Notes: generated by a model from the sequence alone, not told the origin. DNA of 64,000 nt from Pseudoalteromonas phenolica (GCF_001444405.1 NZ_CP013187.1:3658001-3722000); one strand, 5' to 3'. Counted from the first letter of the stretch, positions 25,036-34,670 are shown. Translations and numbers: made by a program.

Positions 25036-26259
25036 ATGAGACATACTCAAACTTTCAAAGTAAAAGCACTCTTAACTGCTAGTGTACTGCTATTACTCAC
25101 TTTGAGCAGCGCTTTACTTTATACATGGAGCAGCGATGCTTTACTCACTGCCAGCGTATTTTCTGTCTTAGCTTACTTGTTTAGTTACATGGCCTACCGC
25201 ATATATTTAGCTTGGTTTGAGCCCATAAAACAACTACAAGCCTTTGTGGATGCTAAACAACAAGGGCAAACTAATCTCAGTTTAAACTTTACCGATCACA
25301 GCGCCCCCATTGCGCAACTCGGTATGCAACTGAGCAATCTATTTCATCAAGATGAAGCACAGCAACAGCCGCTGTTTTTTTCACTGCTGCAGAGCTGGCC
25401 TACACCGATTGCAGTATTCGATGAACAACAAAAGCTATGCTTTTTTAACCACAGCATGCATCAGACTGTAAATCTGCCATTGCTCACCGGCATGTCACAA
25501 GCTGAGACTGGGTTTAAAATCTCGCAGAATAATGTCTGTCATGATGATTTCAATCAACAATGGCAGTTACAATTATTTAAGCTTAAAGAGCAAGGTTACA
25601 CGCTGGTAAGCGCCTTGTTTATTGGTGAGCAATTACAAAAAGCCAAGCGCCAGAGTCAAGCTGATTTAATTCGTATTTTGTCTCATGAACTCACTAATTC
25701 TCTGACTCCCATGAGTTCGATGGCAGAGACTTTATTAGAGTACGATCCACTGCCTGAGTCGCAAACTCGCCAAGCTCTGACTCGAGTCAAAAGCCGCAGC
25801 GAATCACTACTGAGTTTTATAAAAAGTTACGCCACCCTGAGCCGGTTACCAGAACCCCATGCTCAGCATTTTGATTTACAAGGTGTCGTTCAAGCTTGCG
25901 CAGATGAGCAAAATGTTGAGCTGTACTATTCTGGCGCCAGTAATTTAATTGCTGATGCAATACAAATAGAACAAGTGCTGATTAACTTAATTAAGAATGC
26001 CAAAGAAGCGGCCGAGTCAGACGCAAAAGTCACCATACAAAATCAAGTCATAGGCAGTTGGCAACAGATCACAGTCTGCGATAACGGCCCAGGCTTTGCC
26101 AATTTAAGCAATGCACTCACACCGCTTTACACCACAAAGCCATCAGGACATGGGCTTGGTCTGGCTATCTGCCAAGACATCATAGAGAGACATGGGGGTG
26201 AGCTCTCTTTGAGTAACCACCAAGGCGGAGCAAAAGTGACAATACGCTTGCCACTTTAA
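25036..26259 (+). CDS. Sensor histidine kinase, partner of the sigma-54 regulator
   Basis: The 407-residue kinase has two N-terminal helices (LLTASVLLLLTLSSALLYTW and a second near 38-58), a short cytoplasmic PAS-like region (PIAVFDEQQKLCFFNHSM) and the H-box RILSHELTNSLTPM. The ATPase domain has N-box LINLIKNAKEAAE, DNGPGF and GHGLGLAICQDI. The very short periplasmic loop suggests sensing in or near the membrane, as in kinases that watch envelope stress. It forms a unit with the regulator three bases upstream. Confidence 0.92.
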   Translation: MRHTQTFKVKALLTASVLLLLTLSSALLYTWSSDALLTASVFSVLAYLFSYMAYRIYLAWFEPIKQLQAFVDAKQQGQTNLSLNFTDHSAPIAQLGMQLSNLFHQDEAQQQPLFFSLLQSWPTPIAVFDEQQKLCFFNHSMHQTVNLPLLTGMSQAETGFKISQNNVCHDDFNQQWQLQLFKLKEQGYTLVSALFIGEQLQKAKRQSQADLIRILSHELTNSLTPMSSMAETLLEYDPLPESQTRQALTRVKSRSESLLSFIKSYATLSRLPEPHAQHFDLQGVVQACADEQNVELYYSGASNLIADAIQIEQVLINLIKNAKEAAESDAKVTIQNQVIGSWQQITVCDNGPGFANLSNALTPLYTTKPSGHGLGLAICQDIIERHGGELSLSNHQGGAKVTIRLPL

Positions 26260-26277
26260 CCCTTATTGTGCGCAAAT

Positions 26278-26889
26278 TTAAGCCAGCGCAGGGCGGCGAT
26301 AGTAATGAATACACGCCAGCTGCGCAGCATTGGTCAGTAAGATCATCACAAACGTGAGTACGTGCGCCACACTCACTTGCGCCATATGTAACTCTGCACT
26401 CAACCCGGTTAACCCCGCAATAAATTGCAGCGAAAAGTAACGGGCACTCAAGTTCGACACATCCCCACTTTTAATCGTTTTATAAGTTTGTGGCATAACT
26501 CTGACAGAGCTCATCACTAAACCCACATAGGTTAGGCCATTTAACAAACTTGCCGCATCGGTATTTGGTAATAATAACAGCCCAAAAGGCAGTACCGAGC
26601 ACAGCAGCATTATCGCCAGCTGTCTACGTTGCTTTTCATCTGAGTTATAGCGCACAAAGTAATATAAGATCAGCGCACTCAAAGCACCGGTCACCACGAA
26701 TGGCAAAACCATAAACAAGCGGTCAAAAAACAAATTGTAAGCAATAAAGTAACTACTTTGTGCCACACCAAAGCTCATCATCAACAATGATAGTCCTGAC
26801 ACGCTGCGATTAAGGCGCACTTTATTAATTAAAGGCCAAAAACTAAAGACAAGAATGAGGGATGAGACGATCGGCAAGTAGTCGAACAA
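26278..26889 (-). CDS. PQ-loop/SWEET-like membrane protein
   Basis: The start is taken at the TTG at 26889 because CAGGAG lies six bases upstream. A TTG ten codons earlier lacks a site. The 203 residues have about seven helices with two PQ-loop type segments: PLINKVRLNRSVSGLSLLMM, and MPQTYKTIKSGDVSNLSARY. This is the layout of PQ-loop and SWEET-related transporters. The substrate is unknown. It is convergent with the kinase gene and stands alone. Confidence 0.82.
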   Translation of the reverse strand: MFDYLPIVSSLILVFSFWPLINKVRLNRSVSGLSLLMMSFGVAQSSYFIAYNLFFDRLFMVLPFVVTGALSALILYYFVRYNSDEKQRRQLAIMLLCSVLPFGLLLLPNTDAASLLNGLTYVGLVMSSVRVMPQTYKTIKSGDVSNLSARYFSLQFIAGLTGLSAELHMAQVSVAHVLTFVMILLTNAAQLACIHYYRRPALA

Positions 26890-27088
26890 CGCGGGCTCCT
26901 GTAACGATATTGTGAACAAGTGAATAAGGCGTAACTATCAATAAAACACGATGTAAAACACTGATTTTTATTGATAATTAAAAGAAGGCGCGCATTGTAG
27001 TGAATAACTTTACAAATACAAGCATACAAGGTAAGAATAGAAATTGAGCAGTGCAAAGCTAGATTGACAGATAACAAGGAGCTGTATT

Positions 27089-28252
27089 TTGCGTTATTTA
27101 TTTGTGTTTCTTTTTATTACTTTTTTACTGACAGGTTGTAATTCAACACAGTCTAAATCAGAAGAAAAAGTCGCCATTCCTTCACCTATTTCATTAGCAA
27201 ATCACGCCTTATTTAAGTTAGAGCCCGTTCCCAATGAGAAAGAAATCTTCTCTTTACCAAAAGCTGAGCAAGCGAAGTTTTTAGAAAAATATAATCAGCT
27301 AATACTCAAAGGGGTCAGAGCAGATACTGCCATTTCTCAGTATTTAGAAAGCTCTATTGATGGATTCACTTACGACGGAGAAACGCTTACCGCGACTGAT
27401 GCTTTAAGTAAGCAAGCAGGTAACTGTGTTAGTCTCGCAATTTTAACTCAAGCCTATGCTAATTTAGCGGGTATAGAGACAAGCTTCCGTGAGGTTTCGA
27501 CTTATCCTATTTTTAAAAAAGAACAAGATTTATTGCTTGTTTCCTCTCACTTCAACACCAAATTATTTGCCCCCAAAGATGACGCTGAAGAAAAAGACTG
27601 GATCGAAATCATAAGAAAGGGCACCGTAGTTGACTACTTTCCTCAACAAAATACTTTTTACGTTGGCAATGCACATTATCCAAGTCTAGTTGCAAAGTTT
27701 TATGCAAACTTAGCTTCTGAAGCGCTAATAAAAGGAAATTTTGATTTAAGTTACTCTCTTGCTAACGAAGCTTTTAAATTTACGCCTCACAACCCAGAAC
27801 TTATTAATCTGTTAGCCATTCAGCATCGCCGTGTCGGAGACACTGATACGGCGAAGAAACTATTTGAATTTGCAACAGAACATAAACTGGTAAGCAGTAA
27901 CCTTATCGCTTCTTATCGCTTTTTAGCTAACCAGCTTGGCGATACTGTATTGGTAGATAAGCTTGAAGTTGAGCTAGAAAAAACCGCAAAAACCCCATTT
28001 GATTTTTTACAAATCGCGATAAAAGCAACTAATAAGGCGCAATTTAGCAAGGCGAAACGGCTCCTCAACGCTGTCATTAAACACTATCCTTATCTGCCAG
28101 AACCACATTTTGAATTAGCTAAAATTTACTACTTACAAAACCATCATGACTTAGCCAAAGTGGCTTTAGAAGAAGCCATAAAAATGTCTGACTCTCAAGA
28201 GAAAACGGGCATGTACGAAGCGAAGCTAAAGTCTTTAGAGTTAACCCTTTAA
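27089..28252 (+). CDS. Lipoprotein with transglutaminase-like region and TPR repeats
   Basis: Translation starts at TTG (AAGGAG eight bases upstream). The signal peptide ends in the lipobox LLTGC, so the protein is lipid-anchored in the envelope. Residues about 105-150 contain QAGNCVSLAILTQAYANLAG, the cysteine-centred pattern of transglutaminase-like proteins. The second half (about 215-385) has TPR-like helix pairs (SLANEAFKFTPHNPELINLL, AKRLLNAVIKHYPYLPEPH). I infer a protein-binding scaffold or amide hydrolase. The catalytic histidine and aspartate are not certain. Confidence 0.8.
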   Translation: MRYLFVFLFITFLLTGCNSTQSKSEEKVAIPSPISLANHALFKLEPVPNEKEIFSLPKAEQAKFLEKYNQLILKGVRADTAISQYLESSIDGFTYDGETLTATDALSKQAGNCVSLAILTQAYANLAGIETSFREVSTYPIFKKEQDLLLVSSHFNTKLFAPKDDAEEKDWIEIIRKGTVVDYFPQQNTFYVGNAHYPSLVAKFYANLASEALIKGNFDLSYSLANEAFKFTPHNPELINLLAIQHRRVGDTDTAKKLFEFATEHKLVSSNLIASYRFLANQLGDTVLVDKLEVELEKTAKTPFDFLQIAIKATNKAQFSKAKRLLNAVIKHYPYLPEPHFELAKIYYLQNHHDLAKVALEEAIKMSDSQEKTGMYEAKLKSLELTL

Positions 28253-28375
28253 ATGAGTGTTAGTAGTCTAAAATGAAGGCATATAAGAACGAGTCTCGGG
28301 TTTTTATACTCTCCTTTATCATTAAAGTAGATTCAGGAGTGACTAACAATCACTTTTAGTCAGTTACTAGACAAA

Positions 28376-28409
28376 GGGTCTACTGATACTTTAAAGCATT
28401 AGTAGACCC
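28376..28409 (-). other. Hairpin downstream of the large peptidase gene
   Basis: GGGTCTACT and AGTAGACCC form a perfect nine-pair stem with a 16-base loop. It follows the minus-strand gene stop at 28420 and could act as a weak terminator or RNA 3' stabiliser. There is no strong T run. Confidence 0.45.
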
Positions 28410-28419
28410 GAATTAGCTT

Positions 28420-31293
28420 TTACAAATCAAACCAAAGCCCTAGCCAGGCGCGGTTTTCATTTTCAAAACGCTCGCTTTCAACGCGACTTAAGCCTATATC
28501 GATACGCAGATCACTGATCCCCGCAGGGGCGAATTTTGCGCTCCAATCACGGCCATTAAACCAAGTGGTCCATTTAACGCCATAGCTCTGCCCAAACACT
28601 TGGTTGTCTAACTGGTGCTGCTGGTAGTAAAGCCAAGGTGCACCTTCTGACATTGCCATACCACCGCCATAACCTTGATACCGCTCGGCAACGCCAGCAA
28701 AGAAAGGTAAGTCAGGCTTATAGATAGTATTTGCCATGACGTTTTGGTCAATCAGACTCGATCTAAAACCTCCTAAATTCAACTGTGAATCTTCGCGCTT
28801 TGCTTGCTCTACTTGAATATACAAAGGCATATGAAATGCTTTACCGAATACTGTCGCAGCAAGATTATAGCCTTGCCAATCTGACTCGCCTGATTTGCCA
28901 TCTAGCCACTGGGCTTTAATTTGCTGACCAATCGCAAATGACTGCTTGTCATATTGCCAGCTTTGTTCAAGCCCTAAACGGAGCCAGCGTTCATCTTGCT
29001 TTCCTTCCCCTGTGTCTAGTTCACTCGCATGAACGGCAGCATGACCAGTCAATGACAGCATATTTTGGCGGTAACTATGGCTAACCTGTGCGCTAAACCC
29101 CGTTTTTTGCAGTATATGCGGTGCCATTGCAGCAACCTCTGCCCCACGATTTTGCGCTGCGGTATCTAGTTCAAGCGAAAAAGCCTTTGCCTGCCACTCG
29201 GTATTCCCTTGTTGCATTTTTACATCGGCAAAACCGCCAACTAAAGTGCTGTCGCCCAAGCTTTTACTCAGCCCAACATGCCAGCTTACTTCTTCTAAAA
29301 AGTCAGACCCTTTTATTCCTAGGTGTAGCACTTCAGTACTGGCGCTATAATACTGTGAGCCCAAGGTCATGGATGCACTGTGATCCCACTTATCATAGGG
29401 TTTACTTTGCAATGGCTGTTGGTAAATCTGGGCATCATCAAGTTGCACGGCTGCATTTGAAAGTTTAGGGGCTTGCTTAGTGTTACTCAACTCAGTGACC
29501 GAGCTGACAGTGTTATTAATTTCCAGTGTGTAAGCATCGGGACCTTCTGACGAAACACCTAGATACAGCAATTCATTGTCGTTTAACTGCTGTGGAAAAC
29601 TCACTACATGCTGACCTTGGCTTAATTGCAACAACTGCTGCTTGCTGAAGTCGTAAGCATATAGATTAATCGCCCCCTCTACACCCGCCACGTAAAACAA
29701 GGTATTACCATCTTTTGACCAGCTCGGCTGAGTTAAGAATTGATAACCTTTAGGGGTAGGTACTTGAAAGCTGTTTTGAGTTTGCATATCTCGTACATAC
29801 AGCTGCCAGTTTTGATTTAGCCCTGATTTTAAATAAGCCAGTTTATTGCCATTTTCAGAGATCTCAGGGTAATCGTATGTATCACCAAGATGATTGTTGG
29901 AGAGTATGGTTTCAGAGCCATTGTTGAGCTCCAAATTCACTAAATGTGAATAACCGTAGCGCACTTTTTCAGCCAGGATAGCATTGTTCTTTGTATCTAT
30001 CGCAAAACGACGAATACCAGCATCAGTCGTTAATTGTGTGACTTGGTTGTCATCGAGTTCCCACTGAAATAATTCACCTTGCACTGCATGCTGATTATTT
30101 GGTTTTTGCACTGATGCCACGAAATACAGAGTATTCTCGTCTTTCCAACGCGCATAGCGGATACCTGATAAATTACTTGGTGTGAGGGTGTGCTTTTTTA
30201 TTCTGCCAAAGGTGTCAGGTGCATTGTCTGCCACATCTTTGGGATCTTCAATGAGCAGCGCCTTTTGCTTTTCATTGAAGTCTTTTTCAGCTTTTTCATT
30301 GTCTTTGGTCGCATAAATATTTAGCTCAGTGCGACCCTTACTATCACGTTCAGTCACGGCAATAAATTCACCACTTGGCGATAAGCGTAGGTTTTTAGCG
30401 TCAAACTTAAAATCATGCCATAACTTAGCATCCAACTCAGGTAAGTCTTGCGCTGAAGCCATACTCAAGTAGGTATATTCTGCTACAAATCGTTTATATA
30501 ATTTTGCAGGATGATCGCCAAAAACGCCCTTAAAGGCCTCGTCAAAATCACGAGACTCCACTGCCTGCATACGCGTCCAAACGGCATCTAAAGTTTGCTC
30601 TCCATAATTTTTTTCTAACCATGCTAAATAACGCACACCGATCAAGTAAGCCATTGAGCCGCTCAAATAACTGTCATTACCATTGTTGAGCGCTGAATAA
30701 GGTAATAATGCGCCTTGACGAGCAAACTCTGTGAGTAAAGCTTCAGTGTAGTTATCAAATAAACGGCCTCGACCTGTCATTTTCGACTCCATCAAGGTCG
30801 CATAGCCTTCTGCTACCCAGCGCGGCATGATCGCTAGCGCGATATCATATGGATCCCATACATCACGGAGTGTTTGTCGCCATGTACTGCGATTAGGTTG
30901 AGATAAATGCACCAAATGAATGTACTCATGTAGTATCAATAGCTGTTGCCAGCCACTGCTGTTAGAGATCACGGTGTCTGATTGCGGTGGCGTGGTAAAT
31001 AACGCCATTAGAGGTTGATCGGTGCTTGGTATCGCGAAGCCATTTGCACCATGGTAAGGATCGAAGACCACCACATCGGCTTTGGCTTCTAGACTGCGAT
31101 TTTGCTGCTCAAGTACTTTATCGCGAACTAACTCAAGTTCGTGTGCAGCAGACTCCGCCCAGCGCTTATGTCCTTGCGTGTAATGCACATTGAAGTGTTC
31201 GGTTTCTATGGTTTGCCATATAGACTCAGCATAACTCAAGCTCGACAAAGACATGAGTGAGCCAAAGGCGACTTTTTTCATAACTGAATACAT
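28420..31293 (-). CDS. Secreted gluzincin peptidase with TolB-like propeller and C-terminal beta-barrel-like region
   Basis: The start is taken at 31293 (MYSVMKKVAFG), with AAGGATC upstream. The signal peptide ends near SSLSYAES. Residues about 20-270 form a peptidase domain with the zinc motif HEYIH and a later acidic residue in WVAEGYATLMES. About 290-640 carry TolB/WD40-like blades (LSPSGEFIAVTERDSKG, then WSKDGNTLFYVAGVEGAINL). The last 300 residues alternate aromatic and polar residues in strands (GSQYYSASTEVLHLGIKG) and end in WLGLWFDL. This fits an outer-membrane barrel. The product may sit in the outer membrane with its peptidase domain exposed. Confidence 0.85.
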   Translation of the reverse strand: MYSVMKKVAFGSLMSLSSLSYAESIWQTIETEHFNVHYTQGHKRWAESAAHELELVRDKVLEQQNRSLEAKADVVVFDPYHGANGFAIPSTDQPLMALFTTPPQSDTVISNSSGWQQLLILHEYIHLVHLSQPNRSTWRQTLRDVWDPYDIALAIMPRWVAEGYATLMESKMTGRGRLFDNYTEALLTEFARQGALLPYSALNNGNDSYLSGSMAYLIGVRYLAWLEKNYGEQTLDAVWTRMQAVESRDFDEAFKGVFGDHPAKLYKRFVAEYTYLSMASAQDLPELDAKLWHDFKFDAKNLRLSPSGEFIAVTERDSKGRTELNIYATKDNEKAEKDFNEKQKALLIEDPKDVADNAPDTFGRIKKHTLTPSNLSGIRYARWKDENTLYFVASVQKPNNQHAVQGELFQWELDDNQVTQLTTDAGIRRFAIDTKNNAILAEKVRYGYSHLVNLELNNGSETILSNNHLGDTYDYPEISENGNKLAYLKSGLNQNWQLYVRDMQTQNSFQVPTPKGYQFLTQPSWSKDGNTLFYVAGVEGAINLYAYDFSKQQLLQLSQGQHVVSFPQQLNDNELLYLGVSSEGPDAYTLEINNTVSSVTELSNTKQAPKLSNAAVQLDDAQIYQQPLQSKPYDKWDHSASMTLGSQYYSASTEVLHLGIKGSDFLEEVSWHVGLSKSLGDSTLVGGFADVKMQQGNTEWQAKAFSLELDTAAQNRGAEVAAMAPHILQKTGFSAQVSHSYRQNMLSLTGHAAVHASELDTGEGKQDERWLRLGLEQSWQYDKQSFAIGQQIKAQWLDGKSGESDWQGYNLAATVFGKAFHMPLYIQVEQAKREDSQLNLGGFRSSLIDQNVMANTIYKPDLPFFAGVAERYQGYGGGMAMSEGAPWLYYQQHQLDNQVFGQSYGVKWTTWFNGRDWSAKFAPAGISDLRIDIGLSRVESERFENENRAWLGLWFDL

Positions 31294-31484
31294 GTTCCGT
31301 GATCCTTTCTCAAATATGCGTATAAGCATAAGGGAATCACATTTTTAAGAATGTAGGCAAGCCGTATGAAATTGTAACATGGTGTTATGCAACCTGAGTT
31401 CTGGATAGTAAACCTATCCTCAGCGATTAGTATCCACGTTCACGATGTTGAATTCACTTTCAATAGACTCTAAATTCAGATAAT

Positions 31485-31739
31485 TCAGAAAAAACTATTC
31501 TCGCCCTGTGCAGGTTTCGCTAAGGTGATAAATAACGCCAAAATACCACCAGCCACCACAAACATAGTGACCGCTAATAACATACTTAATCCCATATAAA
31601 ACATAGCACTGGCTATAATTGCCGCCGCTAACCAAGTCGCAATATGATGCAGATATTTAAACAGCGGTGTATACGCTCTGATATTGACTAAAGCCATTAT
31701 CATTAATACAACGACAGCTAAACTTAAAACAAAGATCAT
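31485..31739 (-). CDS. Small membrane protein, predicted Fur-controlled
   Basis: The start is ATG at 31739, with AAGGA eight bases upstream. A GTG one codon earlier is also possible. The 84 residues have three hydrophobic segments (about 1-20, 30-50, 52-72) and end in AKPAQGENSFF. I do not recognise a family. Its promoter is overlapped by a near-consensus Fur box, so it should be made when iron is scarce. A part in siderophore or metal transport is possible but not shown. Confidence 0.7.
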   Translation of the reverse strand: MIFVLSLAVVVLMIMALVNIRAYTPLFKYLHHIATWLAAAIIASAMFYMGLSMLLAVTMFVVAGGILALFITLAKPAQGENSFF

Positions 31740-31783
31740 CACTCTTCCTTATTTGTATTGTCAGACACCATCCTTAAAACCAG

Positions 31784-31811
31784 ATTATATGCAAATAAGA
31801 ATCATTATCAA
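31784..31811 (-). promoter_or_regulatory. Promoter with overlapping Fur box
   Basis: On the minus strand, -35 TTGATA (31806-31811) and -10 TATAAT (31784-31789) are 16 bases apart. The Fur-type sequence TGATAATGATTCTTA at 31796-31810 covers the -35 and spacer and matches the 7-1-7 repeat at 13 of 15 positions. Confidence 0.75.
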
Positions 31812-31893
31812 GTTTGATTTGTAAAAAAAGCCACATCATACAATGCAGCTTTTTATAATTGAAACAGAAATGGCTCAGATATAATTTATATCA

Positions 31894-32745
31894 TTATACC
31901 CAGCGCAGCGTGGTTGTCAGAGTATGACTTTGACCAGGCTCAACTACGGCAGCATCATCCATAACATTTGCCGCTTCTAAACACAGCATCGTTTTATATT
32001 CATCATCTCTAAAGTTACTTAAGCGTTTAGACTTTTCAATCCACGGATTCCAAAGCACGCAAGACGTTGAGTTTTCGCGACCCACTTCAATGTTACCGTC
32101 TGGTGTTCGAATGATTTGTACTGGTGCAGCTTGCGTATAAACCATGTCTGTTTCACGAGCGAAACCAACGACTTCATTTTGATCAAATGGCCCTTCTCCA
32201 AACTCAATAAACTTCGAGCCTTGTAAACCATCCACTGTGGTCGCTTCAATATTCGGCGTCGGGAAGTAAGTATGTAGTGCTTGAGTTAAAGTAAATGCGG
32301 CATCACCCAAGTTTGTATTGGTAAGGCTCACTTTTAACTGTTCTGTTAAATGAAATTCAACTTCAAGCTTAGATTTATGCGGCCAGTAGGTCTCATCAAC
32401 CAAAGTCATAGGTAATGAAAGCTTAATCACAATGGCTTCATCGCTTTCATGTACTTCTTCAGCACGCCACATTAACTTGCGTGCCACACCATGGATTGGC
32501 CAATCTGGGTCACTATGCACACCAAACCATGGCCAGCAAATAGGAATACCACCACGAACGGCTTTACCCTCTAGATAGTCTTCATCTTCTGACACCCAGA
32601 TCACATTGCCTTTGCCAACTGGAGTGAACTCTGTCAGTTGTGCACCTTGTAGAAAAATTTTGGCACTACAACGCGGACCGTCGACATTTAAATACTCGAG
32701 TCCAGATTCCGTGCGCTGGATAGAAACTGATGCTGAAAGTTCCAT
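31894..32745 (-). CDS. yeaD: D-hexose-6-phosphate mutarotase (YeaD family)
   Basis: This cytoplasmic aldose-1-epimerase-like enzyme has 283 residues. The family signature GGIPICWPWFG and the catalytic histidine region (IHGVARKLMW) are present, and TLTQALHTYFPTPN holds the second histidine. ENSTSCVLWNPWIEKSKRL and CLEAAN toward the C terminus are typical of YeaD. It interconverts anomers of glucose-6-phosphate or related hexose phosphates. AGGTG lies before the ATG. It is a single gene. Confidence 0.93.
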   Translation of the reverse strand: MELSASVSIQRTESGLEYLNVDGPRCSAKIFLQGAQLTEFTPVGKGNVIWVSEDEDYLEGKAVRGGIPICWPWFGVHSDPDWPIHGVARKLMWRAEEVHESDEAIVIKLSLPMTLVDETYWPHKSKLEVEFHLTEQLKVSLTNTNLGDAAFTLTQALHTYFPTPNIEATTVDGLQGSKFIEFGEGPFDQNEVVGFARETDMVYTQAAPVQIIRTPDGNIEVGRENSTSCVLWNPWIEKSKRLSNFRDDEYKTMLCLEAANVMDDAAVVEPGQSHTLTTTLRWV

Positions 32746-32930
32746 AATTCACCTAACTTCAAAATTTTGATAACCCGACTACATTACCGAATAAACCTAC
32801 TTGGAGTAAACATATAAACGTCCAAATGAAGCATCTTCACGCAAACGTCATACGACAATGTTTGAGAAAAACTCGCAAACTAATTACTCTGTGATAAGCT
32901 TAAAATATTACATGTTGGCGGGGTTAGTTA

Positions 32931-33329
32931 ATGAACAAAAGCACTCCTAAACTCTTTAATAAATGCTTTTGGTTACATGCTGCAGGGATCTTTTTTGTGG
33001 GTCTTGGTTTTGTAGGTATGGCCTTACCTGTAATGCCAACAACCATCTTTTTTATTCTCGCGTTAGCCTGCTTTACTCGCTCATCACCCAAGTTCGCTAA
33101 CTGGTTACTTACACATCCTAAATTCGGCGAGCCATTAAGGCTGTGGCAAGATCATCAGGTGATCCCTGCTAAGGGTAAATGGGGTGCAGGCTTGGGCATG
33201 TTACTTGGGTATTTGATCTTAATTTACAGCCAACCTGCTTTTTGGGTATTAGCGCTTGTAGCAAGTATTGAAGTGGCGGTGATGATCTATATTCTCTCTA
33301 AACCTTCTATACCGCCAGTAAGTATTTAA
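32931..33329 (+). CDS. ybaN: YbaN/DUF454 family inner-membrane protein
   Basis: The 132 residues match the DUF454 family. They have two N-terminal helices enclosing GLGFVGMALPVMPTTIFFILAL, the CFTRSSPKFANWLLTHPKFG loop, and two more helices at 85-122. The PTTPF-like PTTIFF turn is typical. No function is established. It is convergent with the diguanylate cyclase gene, with a five-base gap. Confidence 0.88.
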   Translation: MNKSTPKLFNKCFWLHAAGIFFVGLGFVGMALPVMPTTIFFILALACFTRSSPKFANWLLTHPKFGEPLRLWQDHQVIPAKGKWGAGLGMLLGYLILIYSQPAFWVLALVASIEVAVMIYILSKPSIPPVSI

Positions 33330-33334
33330 AATGA

Positions 33335-34249
33335 CTACTCTGCATACTTATATGTATTACGACCTGCTGCTTTGGCTTCGTAAAGCGCATCATCAGCATT
33401 TTTCATTAAGGACTCGACCGAGGCACATGTTTTTGTGGCAGACGACACGCCCGCACTAATAGTTACAACATGATGCTCAGATTGATTATGCTCCAACTCC
33501 ATTCCTGCAATTGCACGCACCAATGTCTTAGCAATAATCTTCGCACCTTGTAAAGGGGTGTCTGGTAGTAATACTACAAATTCTTCACCACCATAACGGC
33601 ACACTGAATCAAGCGGTCGCCTAACAATTTCTTTCAGTTTACTTGCAACTTGCTTAAGTACATCATCCCCCGATAAATGCCCATAATAATCGTTATACTT
33701 TTTGAAAAAGTCGATGTCGATCATCACCATCGATAGCGAGTGAGCAACACGATGACGTTGCTTCAGTAGCCTTTCTACTTCCGTATCAAAGAAACGACGA
33801 TTATAAATACCAGTTAAGCCATCAATAAAAGAATAGTTTCTTAGCACATCAGCCTGAAGCTTATATTTGAGATGAGTTTTGACACGATTTTGTAATGTTT
33901 TAGGGACTATCGGTTTTGGTACAAAGTCTACTGCACCCGCTTCCCAGCACTGCAACTGACTCTCTTCATTCGCATTCGATGTCACAAAAATGATTGGTAT
34001 TTCAGATAGAGTCGGTGTCGCCTGCATTCTTTTACATGCCTCAAGACCTGACATCCCCTCTAACACCCAGTCCATCAACACTAAATCAGGTGTTTCTTCC
34101 TGACAATATGCAATCGCTTCTTCAGCTGATTCAACTGTAACCACTTTGCACGTGTCTTTTAAACAGCCAACTAGTAATCGGCGCATTAACTCCGAGTCAT
34201 CAACAATTAGCACTTCACAACTGGCAAGGTCACTGACATCTTTAAACAT
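33335..34249 (-). CDS. Response regulator with GGDEF domain (diguanylate cyclase)
   Basis: The 304 residues combine a receiver domain (DDSE near the N terminus, phospho-acceptor in LVLMDWVLEG, PKP near residue 113) with a GGDEF domain. The active site reads RYGGEEFVVLLP, a functional variant, preceded by the DIDFFKKYNDYYGH metal site. It should make cyclic di-GMP on phosphorylation. A product-inhibition site RxxD is present, as RRPLD five residues before the CRYGGEEF segment. The cognate kinase is not nearby. Confidence 0.92.
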   Translation of the reverse strand: MFKDVSDLASCEVLIVDDSELMRRLLVGCLKDTCKVVTVESAEEAIAYCQEETPDLVLMDWVLEGMSGLEACKRMQATPTLSEIPIIFVTSNANEESQLQCWEAGAVDFVPKPIVPKTLQNRVKTHLKYKLQADVLRNYSFIDGLTGIYNRRFFDTEVERLLKQRHRVAHSLSMVMIDIDFFKKYNDYYGHLSGDDVLKQVASKLKEIVRRPLDSVCRYGGEEFVVLLPDTPLQGAKIIAKTLVRAIAGMELEHNQSEHHVVTISAGVSSATKTCASVESLMKNADDALYEAKAAGRNTYKYAE

Positions 34250-34556
34250 AACTTAACTTTTCCATTTAATAATTCTAGGAGTACACCTTGCAGCTTTTTA
34301 ACTTAACCGATCTGAACAAATGCTGATGCTAACACCTAAAAGCAGGTTATCTTACTCGCTTTATCGACCGAAGTTACAACTACTTAAATACATAAAAACA
34401 AGTATTTAACTGACTAATACTAGCCTAATAAGTTACTTTTTAGCCAGCACACCTTTATCAATATTTAATTTTTGAACTTTTTATAAGCGCACTAAGCCCT
34501 CAAAATTATGAAGTAAGGCTTTGTAAATCAACATATTAATCATTAAAAACTGAGAC

Positions 34557-34614
34557 CGTATGACACTAGCATGAATAACTTATGACAAGGTAAGACCAGT
34601 CGTAAAAATGTCAT
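34557..34614 (+). promoter_or_regulatory. Multi-repeat Pho box (PhoB sites in two orientations)
   Basis: On the plus strand, CAGTCGT (34597-34603), four bases, then ATGTCAT (34608-34614) resemble the CTGTCAT-N4-CTGTCAT Pho box. On the minus strand, three 7-mers spaced exactly 11 bases apart (GTGTCAT 34560-34566, TATTCAT 34571-34577, TTGTCAT 34582-34588) form a second array. The sites lie 57-115 bases upstream of the phosphatase start. Confidence 0.6.
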
Positions 34615-34670
34615 AACTGTTGTCTAACATCGCCTCTTTTCTAAGTTATAACAATAAAGAGGTACAACTC

